Shown here: piece by piece, positions 1 to 7,600 of the stretch | Numbering within the stretch: the first letter of the stretch is position 1 | Layout of the letters: every line of letters begins with the position of its first letter | Assembly: GCA_017934425.1 (NCBI GenBank) | Contig: JAGBJO010000008.1 | Coordinates: 1-35,775, forward strand | Source of the DNA: Ruminococcus sp. | GTDB lineage: Bacteria; Bacillota; Clostridia; Oscillospirales; Ruminococcaceae | Direction of reading: 5' to 3' | DNA length: 35,775 nt | The notes under the pieces: generated by a model | Seen by the model: the letters and a program-made list of their open reading frames with translations, nothing else | Told to the model about the DNA's origin: nothing | Databases searched by the model: none | Made by a program: the position numbers and the translations under genes

Positions 1-6
1 ACTTCT

Positions 7-222
7 CACGTTGACGCTTGCTTACGCTCGCTCACATAATAGAAACGGTGCTTTTTACGTCGCTCAACCTTGTTTGTACTGGTACAGAGTTCTCCGGGCA
101 AATTGTAAAACAGCAAAAATACAGAATTACTTGAATAGAACACAGTACCAAGGAAAACAAGGTTGAGCGACGGCAAAAGTACTGTTTCTAAAAAAGTAAG
201 CGAGTTCACGAGCGACAACGTG
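7..222. repeat. Imperfect palindromic (MITE-like) element
   Basis: Two arms of about 85 bases are inverted copies of each other around a 40-50 base centre. The arms match at CACGTTG (7-13) with CAACGTG (216-222), at AGAAACGGTGCTTTT (41-55) with AAAAGTACTGTTTCT (176-190 region), and best at GTCGCTCAACCTTGTTT (59-75) with AAACAAGGTTGAGCGAC (155-171). There is no open reading frame of note, so it would be non-autonomous. The left end may continue beyond the window. It lies directly upstream of the pnuC promoter. I cannot tell whether it is mobile or a folded RNA or DNA element. Confidence 0.7.
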
Positions 223-255
223 GGGGCGGTCAAGCTGGCTCAGCTTGAAAAAGGG

Positions 256-284
256 TTGACATCGAGGGGGAGGAGTGGTATAAT
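256..284 (+). promoter_or_regulatory. Sigma-A-type promoter of the pnuC-like gene
   Basis: A perfect TTGACA (256-261) and a perfect TATAAT (279-284) are separated by 17 bases. Transcription would start near 291, giving a leader of about 110 bases before the ATG at 401. Confidence 0.85.
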
Positions 285-290
285 GAATGA

Positions 291-400
291 GTTGTGAATA
301 TGAAGGTTTCTGCCACCGGGTAGAAAAATGCGAAGGCATTCTCTGTACATCGTCAGGTCTTGGAAGATGTGCAGCGAGTGCCTTTTTTTGAGGTGTTTTT
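291..400 (+). promoter_or_regulatory. Structured leader with terminator-like hairpin before pnuC
   Basis: A first hairpin has 8-bp arms, 307-314 with 319-326, closing an ACCG loop. A second, longer hairpin pairs AAGGCATTC (333-341) with GAGTGCCTT (376-384) and, inside it, TGTACATC (343-350) with GATGTGCA (366-373). It is followed at once by seven T (383-389), so it has the form of an intrinsic terminator. The ribosome binding site GAGG (390-393) follows the T run directly. This suggests transcription attenuation; I do not recognise a known riboswitch class. The speD leader at 10984-11031 has the same layout. Confidence 0.55.
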
Positions 401-1087
401 ATGATTGGTTACTTTACTCTTACTGAAAAAATTCTCTGGTGCAGTTCCGTTCTGCTGATAACCGGCTCATTCCTTGCTTTCGGCGGTGACGGCGTTCTCA
501 CCCTTATTGCGTCCATAATCGGCGTTACTTCCCTGATCTTCGCCGCCAAGGGAAACCCTGTCTCCCCTGCCCTGATGATCGTTTTCAGCGTCCTTTACGG
601 CATTATCTCCTACTCATTCTCCTACTACGGCGAAATGCTCACATACCTGGGCATGACTGCGCCGATGTCCGTTTTCGCACTGGTTTCCTGGCTGAGAAAT
701 CCCAGCGGCAAGGGGCGGGCGCAGGTGAAAGTGAACCGCATCACCGGAGGAGAATTCGCCCTGATACTTCTTATAACTGCGGCGGTGACGGTTTTCTTCT
801 ACTTCGTCCTGCGTCACTTCAATACCGCTAACCTGCTGCCAAGTACAGTTTCCGTGGCGACCAGCTTTCTTGCGGCGGCGCTCACATTCCGCAGAAGCCC
901 CTACTTCGCCCTCGCTTACGCTTCAAATGACGCAGTACTAATTCTGCTTTGGGCATTGGCGGCGCTCAAGGATATTTCCTATCTTTCGGTACTTATCTGC
1001 TTCTTGGTCTTCCTTGTGAACGACCTGTACGGCTTCGTAAGCTGGCTTAAAATGGAGAAAAATCAGGCGGAAGAAAGCTCAGTTTAG
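401..1087 (+). CDS. pnuC: PnuC-type nicotinamide riboside transporter family protein
   Basis: Predicted integral membrane protein of 228 aa with about seven hydrophobic segments, ending in a short charged tail. Length, spacing of the segments and the YGFVSWLKM-type end resemble the PnuC family, which moves nicotinamide riboside (or, in relatives, thiamine or riboflavin) by facilitated diffusion coupled to phosphorylation inside the cell. The ATG at 401 follows GAGGTGTTTTT, an acceptable Shine-Dalgarno at 7-bp spacing. The gene stands alone, with its own strong promoter and an attenuator-like leader. No NAD-salvage kinase or other vitamin gene lies beside it, so the substrate is open: nicotinamide riboside is the default for the family. 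Family assignment is fairly sure, substrate is not. Confidence 0.75.
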   Translation: MIGYFTLTEKILWCSSVLLITGSFLAFGGDGVLTLIASIIGVTSLIFAAKGNPVSPALMIVFSVLYGIISYSFSYYGEMLTYLGMTAPMSVFALVSWLRNPSGKGRAQVKVNRITGGEFALILLITAAVTVFFYFVLRHFNTANLLPSTVSVATSFLAAALTFRRSPYFALAYASNDAVLILLWALAALKDISYLSVLICFLVFLVNDLYGFVSWLKMEKNQAEESSV

Positions 1088-1127
1088 CGATTTAAAGCTT
1101 TTTCTCTGCAAATTGCAAAAGTTTTTG

Positions 1128-1156
1128 TTGACAACCGGCTTTCAGTGTGGTAAAAT
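1128..1156 (+). promoter_or_regulatory. Promoter of aroC
   Basis: TTGACA (1128-1133) and TAAAAT (1151-1156) are 17 bases apart. The aroC ribosome binding site AAGGAAG lies just before the ATG at 1199. Confidence 0.8.
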
Positions 1157-1198
1157 ATATTTTGATGACAGAAAACGTTTCTTTAAGGAAGTGATAAT

Positions 1199-2290
1199 AT
1201 GAAAAATACTTTCGGTTCAAGCGTGGCTGTGACTATCTTCGGAGAAAGTCACGGCGGAGCTATCGGCGCTGTTCTTGACGGTTTAGCGCCGGGTATCCCT
1301 GTTGATGAGGAATTCATCGCTGAACAAATGGACAAGCGCAGAAGCGTGGGCGCTATCTCCACTGCAAGACGTGAGCCGGACAAGGTGAAGATCGTAAGCG
1401 GCGTATTTCAGGGAAAAACTACCGGTACTCCCATTACTTTCATCATCGAGAACCAGGACACAAGAAGCCGTGACTATGGCGAACTCGCCTACAAAGCACG
1501 CCCCGGTCACGCCGATTTCACCGCTCAGGCTAAGTACCACGGTGACCAGGATTTCCGTGGCGGCGGTCATTTCTCCGGCAGAATAACAGCCGGTCTTGTG
1601 GCGGCTGGCGCAGTTGCGCTTTCGGCGCTTAAAGCTAAGGGGATCATCGTGGGTACGCATATTCTTTCCTGCGGCGGTGTCTGGGACAGAAGTTTCCAGG
1701 ACATTCCTGCGGACATTGCTGCCCTTGCACACAGGGATTTCGCTGTACTGGACATGAGCGTCAGCGAACCCATGACTGAAGCTATAATTGCCGCAAAAAA
1801 CGACGGCGACAGCGTTGGCGGCAGACTGGAAACCGCTGTATACGGTCTTCCTGCCGGTGTTGGCGAACCCTGGTTCGATACACTGGAGGGAGTGCTTTCC
1901 CATGCGCTTTTCAGTATACCGGCTGTCAAGGGCATCGAGTTCGGTGACGGCTTCGGAGTATGCGACAAGCGTGGAAGCCAGGTCAATGACCCTTTCCGCA
2001 GTCAGGACGGCAGCACATTCACCACTTCAAATGCCTGCGGAGGTATTCTCGGCGGTATCTCAGACGGTATGCCGCTTATTTTCAGGCTTGCTGTAAAGCC
2101 TACACCGTCTATATATAAGGAACAACTGACAGTTGATATGAGGACAATGGATAATACGACATTGACTATCCAGGGACGGCATGACCCGGCGATAGTCCAC
2201 AGGGCAAGAGTCGTTGCAGACAGCGTTACTGCGCTGACCCTCTGCGATATGCTCGCCCTGCGTTACGGAACAGACTATTTTAATGCGTAA
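1199..2290 (+). CDS. aroC: Chorismate synthase
   Basis: Converts 5-enolpyruvylshikimate-3-phosphate to chorismate, the last step of the shikimate pathway, in the cytosol with reduced FMN. The 363-aa length is typical. Family signatures are clear: FGESHGGAIGAVLDG near residues 14-28, RGGGHFSGRITAG near 121-133 and GRHDPAIVHRARVV near 326-339. AAGGAAG precedes the ATG. The gene has its own promoter and is followed at about 160 bases by a DAHP synthase gene, so the first and last enzymes of the same pathway sit together. The final codons and the TAA stop lie inside the left arm of a heptamer-repeat element (2281-2428), so the C-terminal Asn-Ala is encoded by repeat sequence. Confidence 0.97.
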   Translation: MKNTFGSSVAVTIFGESHGGAIGAVLDGLAPGIPVDEEFIAEQMDKRRSVGAISTARREPDKVKIVSGVFQGKTTGTPITFIIENQDTRSRDYGELAYKARPGHADFTAQAKYHGDQDFRGGGHFSGRITAGLVAAGAVALSALKAKGIIVGTHILSCGGVWDRSFQDIPADIAALAHRDFAVLDMSVSEPMTEAIIAAKNDGDSVGGRLETAVYGLPAGVGEPWFDTLEGVLSHALFSIPAVKGIEFGDGFGVCDKRGSQVNDPFRSQDGSTFTTSNACGGILGGISDGMPLIFRLAVKPTPSIYKEQLTVDMRTMDNTTLTIQGRHDPAIVHRARVVADSVTALTLCDMLALRYGTDYFNA

Positions 2291-2428
2291 TTGCGCCCAA
2301 AATTTTCTGAAGCAGTGCTTTATTGCCGCAATTCATATTTAGAACTTTTGAGCGTAAGCGAACACATTAATTACGCATTACGAATTACGAATTACGCATT
2401 ACGCATTGCGCATTACGAATTACGAATT
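2281..2428. repeat. Heptamer-repeat element, copy 1 (ATTACG[A/C] arrays in inverted orientation)
   Basis: The left end TAATGCGTAATTGCG (2281-2295) is inverted relative to the right end (about 2366-2428), which is a run of about eight 7-base units ATTACGC or ATTACGA, one degraded to ATTGCGC. The core between them contains TGCCGCAATTCAT. Two more copies with the same ends and a similar core motif lie at 21394-21576 and 35334-35481. Copies 1 and 3 are both about 148 bases long. When read as codons the array gives runs such as ITNYELRI, which creates false N-terminal extensions on neighbouring genes. Confidence 0.8.
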
Positions 2429-2447
2429 TATCCAAAGGAGTTATTTT

Positions 2448-3476
2448 ATGGGAATGAACATTATCAGGGAACTTCCTCACCCTACCGAGATCAAGAACGA
2501 ACACCCCCTCTCTGCGGAACTTATCGCTGTAAGAGAGCAGCGTGACAAGGAAATCAAGGCTGTTTTCGCCGGCGAATCAGACAAGTTCCTCCTCATCATA
2601 GGACCTTGCTCCGCTGACAGCGAAGAACCTGTCCTGGACTACATCACCAGACTGCGTCAGCTCCAGGAAAAAGTAGCGGATAAGATACTTATGATACCCC
2701 GTATCTATACCGGAAAACCCCGTACCACCGGCGACGGCTACAAGGGTATGCTCCACCAGCCTGACCCTGCCGGAACTCCTGACCTGAAAAGCGGTATCAT
2801 CGCTGTCCGCCACCTGCACATGAAGGCGCTGGCTGAGACTGGTTTTACTGCCGCTGACGAAATGCTCTACCCGGAAAACTACAGCTACCTTGACGACCTG
2901 CTGGCATACATCGCTATCGGCGCTCGCTCCGTGGAGAACCAGCAGCACCGCCTTGTGTCCAGCGGAGTATCTATCCCCGTTGGTATGAAGAACCCCACAG
3001 GCGGCGATATTTCAGTAATGATGAACTCTATCACTGCCGCTCAGCACCGCCACGCTTTCATCTACCGTGGCTGCGAGGTAAAGAGTGACGGCAACCCCTA
3101 CGCCCACGCTATCCTCAGAGGTTATGTGAACGACCGTGGTCAGTCATTCCCCAATTACCACTACGAGGACTTAGCGTCCCTGGCTCAGATCTACGCCGAA
3201 AAGGGACTCCAGAACCCCGCTCTTATCGTGGACACTAACCACTCCAACTCCGGTAAAAGATACCTGGAACAGATACGCATATCCAAGGAGATCCTCCACA
3301 GTATGCGCCACAGCGACGACATCAGAAAGCTTGTAAAGGGTCTGATGATCGAAAGCTACATTGAGGACGGTTCACAGAAGATCGGCGAGAACATCTACGG
3401 AAAGTCTATCACTGACCCCTGCCTGGGCTGGGAAAAGACTGAGCGCCTTGTTCTTGACCTTGCTGACCAGCTTTAA
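2448..3476 (+). CDS. 3-deoxy-7-phosphoheptulonate (DAHP) synthase, AroF/AroG/AroH class
   Basis: Condenses phosphoenolpyruvate with erythrose 4-phosphate to DAHP, the entry step of aromatic amino acid synthesis. The protein is 342 aa, normal for the class I enzymes related to E. coli AroF/G/H. Visible motifs are LLIIGPCSADSEEP, IGARSVENQQHR, PTGGDISVMMNSI and DTNHSNSGK, the usual PEP, metal and phosphate contacts of the barrel. I chose the ATG at 2448 because AAAGGAG (2434-2440) precedes it; the frame is open further upstream only because it reads through the heptamer repeat. Which aromatic amino acid feeds back on it cannot be told by eye, so I give no letter. A convergent terminator lies 16 bases after the stop. 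Confidence 0.95.
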   Translation: MGMNIIRELPHPTEIKNEHPLSAELIAVREQRDKEIKAVFAGESDKFLLIIGPCSADSEEPVLDYITRLRQLQEKVADKILMIPRIYTGKPRTTGDGYKGMLHQPDPAGTPDLKSGIIAVRHLHMKALAETGFTAADEMLYPENYSYLDDLLAYIAIGARSVENQQHRLVSSGVSIPVGMKNPTGGDISVMMNSITAAQHRHAFIYRGCEVKSDGNPYAHAILRGYVNDRGQSFPNYHYEDLASLAQIYAEKGLQNPALIVDTNHSNSGKRYLEQIRISKEILHSMRHSDDIRKLVKGLMIESYIEDGSQKIGENIYGKSITDPCLGWEKTERLVLDLADQL

Positions 3477-3492
3477 TAGGCGTTGCCTTTAC

Positions 3493-3574
3493 AATAAAAA
3501 TCCCCCTGATATCGCAGTAAAAGCAAGTAACAACTGCCTGCTTTTACAAAGCCATATCAGGGGGAATTTTTATT
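3493..3574. terminator. Bidirectional terminator between DAHP synthase and the HEPN gene
   Basis: Outer arms TCCCCCTGATAT (3501-3512) and ATATCAGGGGGA (3554-3565) are perfect and are flanked by AATAAAAA and ATTTTTATT, so the hairpin works in both directions. A second hairpin GTAAAAGCA with TGCTTTTAC is nested inside. It separates the convergent DAHP synthase and HEPN genes. Confidence 0.9.
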
Positions 3575-3605
3575 ACCGGAACTTCTTCGTCCAGCATCAG
3601 TGCTG

Positions 3606-4655
3606 TCAGAAGATCTCCATGTCCTCAAGTTCGGTAAACGTTACCGCCTCAAGATGTGCAAGGGCATTTCGTGCTTCCTTCATGATCTTTAGCATATTGT
3701 AGTCCTTCCAGTTGGCGATATTTCTTTTCTTTACCAGCAATAATATCTGTCCGATCTCCAGTTCAAGCGGATTTTCGATCTTCTCACCGGTAGCACTGCG
3801 TATCGGCAAAGCCTTCTTTAGTTCAGAACGGTACTTTTCAACAATAGCCCGGCGCTCGGTTTCCATTTTTGGGAATATGGTCTTGATCTGAGTATTCCAG
3901 AGAGCGGAGTTTATCTTGTCTTTAAGGTTGGTTACCTTGATGTTTTTCTCGTTGTAGACTACCTCTGCTGTACGGTACGGGTGTCTTGCAAGTTCGATGC
4001 CGTATCCGGCGAATTGTCCGGCAAGTTCGTAGTCGCTGCCGGCAATATTGAAAGCAAGGTAGGCGATGTATTCTGTCTGTATGGTGGTGAACTTCCTGGA
4101 GGATAGAATGGTCTGGCAAAGCAGCAGGCAGTCGAAGTCGGTGACATAATCACTGTAACGGTACTCTTTCAGTCCGCCGGTGTCTATATCGCCGCTTTTG
4201 TTGATGATGAGGATAAATATGGCACGTTCGTCCTTTTCATCGTTTATGCAGCTGAGGTAAGTGTTAACGGAGTTTATCCAGTCCTGTATCTTATCCGGCT
4301 CGATGTTGCGGATACAGATATATCTCTGGTTCATGACAGTCTCGCTGTTCTGCGCCATGAAGTTCTCAAAGGTATGGTATGTAGGCATCCAGCACTTATT
4401 TCGCTCTGCCTCACTGAAATACTTATTCAGCAGATACTCGCCAGGGGAGTCTATTCCCCTGGCATCGTGTATATTGACAGAACGTACTGCGTATCTTTCA
4501 AGACCTGTTTGGAGTGTCTCCAGGAATTCATCTTCCCAGGGCAGTTTCTCCGGTACACGGAGTATGACTGACTCAGAGGACATAACCTCGTCGGAAACTT
4601 CCTCAATGAACTGTGCAGGATTTGTTATCCTGTTCCACCATATTCTGCCAGTCAT
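3606..4655 (-). CDS. Uncharacterised protein with C-terminal HEPN-like Rx4H motif, partner of the giant ATPase
   Basis: Predicted soluble protein of 349 aa with no signal peptide or membrane segment. I do not recognise the N-terminal two thirds; residues about 130-200 look like an alpha/beta domain (RYICIRNI, AIFILIINKSGD). The C-terminal end is helical and carries KEARNALAHLE with Arg329 and His334, the Rx4H pattern of HEPN RNases, in the usual place late in the domain. Its ATG overlaps the stop of the 1906-aa gene by four bases (ATGA), with GAGGAGGTG just ahead inside that gene, so the two are surely translated together. The context suggests an effector or adaptor controlled by the ATPase. 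HEPN folds also occur without nuclease activity, so RNase function is inferred only. Confidence 0.75.
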   Translation of the reverse strand: MTGRIWWNRITNPAQFIEEVSDEVMSSESVILRVPEKLPWEDEFLETLQTGLERYAVRSVNIHDARGIDSPGEYLLNKYFSEAERNKCWMPTYHTFENFMAQNSETVMNQRYICIRNIEPDKIQDWINSVNTYLSCINDEKDERAIFILIINKSGDIDTGGLKEYRYSDYVTDFDCLLLCQTILSSRKFTTIQTEYIAYLAFNIAGSDYELAGQFAGYGIELARHPYRTAEVVYNEKNIKVTNLKDKINSALWNTQIKTIFPKMETERRAIVEKYRSELKKALPIRSATGEKIENPLELEIGQILLLVKKRNIANWKDYNMLKIMKEARNALAHLEAVTFTELEDMEIF

Positions 4656-7600
4656 GAGCTCACCTCCTCGTCCATGTACTCAGCCAGGGCAAGCTCAACA
4701 TCGTCAGCATTGCCCAGCATATCACGGAATCCGTCAGTTGCGAAGGTATAGCGCTGGCTGTTAGGTATAGCGACTGTGAGGACGTTCAGATCCCACATCT
4801 CCTGGAGAAACTCCTCCAGCTGCTCCTTCTTGAGTGTGATGATACGTGAGATCTTCTGTTTTCCGGCTGCTGCCATGATCTCGTCAACGGTATAGCCGTT
4901 TTCGGAGTACTCTGTATTAAGCAGGTAAGCGATAATAAGCGCAATAGCGTGGTAGTGGCTGTGATTTTCCTCCTCAACAAAGAGGGTCATTTCCAGCTTG
5001 TCGTTTACAACTCTTGTGAACTCAGGATCGGAGAGGACTTTCTTGATATGCTCCTCAGTTACCTGATAGTATGGGGTATTTATCTCGTTGTAGCCTGCGT
5101 AGTCGTCGTTCTTCATGGCTTCAAGGAGCTTCTGGCAGTAGAGCTGGATAAGTCCGGGGAAGTAGTTGGTCTTTGCGAGGATAAATGAGATTATGTCCTC
5201 ATTGAAGCGGAATCCCAGGTAAGCCAGGGTATTTGTCAGCAGCTTTATAGCCTCGGAGCGCTGGAAAGGTCTTACTACTACAGAGCCTAAGTGTACAAGG
5301 ACTGAATTGCGGTGAAGCACCATATCCCTGTTGAAACGGCTGAGGTTATGCAGACCAGCCATTACCACCTTGAATCGGTCGGCAGGGAGGTTTTTCAGGG
5401 CGGAGATAGGACGGTGAGCAACATCTTTACAGCTTGCGATAAATGTATCAGCCTCATCAAGGAGCAGAAGAAGGTAATTGATATGTCCTTCGGAATCGTC
5501 CATCAGACGCTTCTCGATATGGCTTGCGAGGATATCCCAGTCGTCGCAGCGGCACTTCTCAGAAAGGATACCAGCGCTTATGAGTTTAGCAGAGACTACC
5601 TCGGCAGCCTTCTTGTAGTCAAGTTCTCTTATCTCGATCAGAACGGCTCTGTCGCCGTTTGCATTGCCGTCAACGTCCTTCTGAGCCATTTTCAAAAGCG
5701 CACTCTTACCAAGCTGACGGCCGCCGTATACCAGATTAACGCCTGTTGAAGACTCGATAGCTACAAGCTCCTCCTCTCTGCCGGTGAAAAGTTCAGGAGG
5801 CATGGGCTGTGAGGAAAGCTCAACGAAAGGCTGGTAGTAGGAGAAGGGCATGGTTATAGCCATAAGCTGTCTGATGATGCTGTTGGCAGCGTAGTGCTTT
5901 GCAAGGTGGAAAAGAAGTACACGGTCGATAACGATGAAGCTCTTGGCGAAACTCTTTTCCTCCTTGATCTTTCTTGCCAGACGGCGGCGCTCCTCAAGGT
6001 TGAGGGCGAAGTCAAGGAGAACTATGGTATGCTTCGGAGCGGTATTCACCTCACGGAACTTGTCCATAAGGCTGTTGCAGTCGTATCTTCCATAGAGGCA
6101 TACTATGCGTATGTCCTCATTTTCGGTAGCCGAACCGAAAGCAGGGATCGGGTGGGGATAGCTTATTTTACCTGTACGCTTTTTGCGGCGCATGAAGAAG
6201 AAGTTCTTGTCATTTTCGTCCTCGGTTATGGTAGTCTCCACGAAGCCCAGGGCATACATAAGTCTGCTGATACCCTTAACGCCGCCTGAGTTGCCACGGA
6301 ATATCCATGAGTTAATAAGCTCAACGCCGCCTCTGGTATCTTTTTTGCCGTTGTTTGTAATTCGCTGGAGCGCCTTTTCAAGCTCCTTCTTGCCGGAATA
6401 GCGAATTATAAGCGACTCTAAAGGCATACCGCTGTCAGCAACGATACGATGATTATTAGCATACTCATCAATAAAGCATGAAAGGTAGCTGAAAGGTTCA
6501 AGGGTGTAGTCTTCAACTGCCTTGGTATCATTGCGGCGGATACAGTTCATCATATGCTCAGCGGTAGCGAAATTGCCGTCGTTGATGAATTCGAGAATCT
6601 TCTCCTTTGGGTAAACGCCGAAGTCGTAGTCGGTATTGGCAGCAAGTTCCTCAAGCTGATACTTCATACGGTCAGCCTTTTCCTCAGCGATATCAGCGAT
6701 ATTGTTCTCGAATATCTCCACAAGGCGTGCAAAGAATCCAAGATCACCGGTAGCACGGCATATTCTGTACCATGCGGTAACGCAGCTGAGGATAGCGGAT
6801 TTCTCGCCGTTCTTATCGGATATCTTGCCGTTCTGGAGGTCGTATTCAAGCTGGCTGCGGAAGTCCTCATAACGGGTATCAGCACGGCGCTTTGCATCAC
6901 GCAGGCACTTGTCAAGGTAATTAAGTACAGAGCTGTCGCTGATCTCATCATCGCCGATATCATCGGCATACTCCTTGATAAGGCGTGCAGAGCGCATATT
7001 GTTTTTGGTAATGTTGTCAGAGAATATCTCATTGAGTCTGTCCTGGAAGGAAGCAGGCTCGCAGGAGGCGCTGTTTTCGATCCTTCGCAGGATATTGAAG
7101 TCCTGCATACCGCAGAATGTGGACTGAAGCTCCGGCAGGAACTCATCATCAAGCAGCACCTCATCGCTTCTGAGGAAGTCGATGAACATATACTGCCTGT
7201 CCTTAGGTGAATAAGTGCCGCTGAGTTTCTGTGAAAGCTCATTGGCAGTAGCCAGGATAGCCTGGTTGCCCCAGCTGTTTTCGGTGACATTTGATGCGGA
7301 ACGTATCAGCAGATCCATGTACATGATAATGTCGGGAACTACCTCATAGTACGTGTTTCTTGCATAGTCGTTGTTATTGCCGGAGGAATGTTCCGCAGCG
7401 CTTATCCAGGCGCATATGCAGCCAAGCATACGCTTTATGTTGTTGATCGTTGTGGTGCGCTTGCCGCCCTTCAGGTTGTCATAGGGGCGTGAAACGTGTC
7501 TGCCCTCGCTGAGGATAACGTCCCTTGCCTTGAGCCAGTTCTGGTCGATGAAGCGGTCGATCTTCTTGGGGTCGATATTCTCGGTGTCGGGGGTCTTGCC

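Noticed and set aside
285..345. Purine-riboswitch-like GTTTCTGCC in the pnuC leader
   Set aside because: The P1 and P3 stems and the CCGTAAA-type loop are missing, and the segment forms a different 8-bp hairpin.
2366..2428. Short tandem repeats that could suggest a CRISPR array
   Set aside because: Units are 7 bases with no spacers and no cas genes; they are the ends of the heptamer-repeat elements.
2406..2447. Upstream in-frame start for DAHP synthase
   Set aside because: The extra residues come from the heptamer repeat, and AAAGGAG directly precedes the ATG at 2448.
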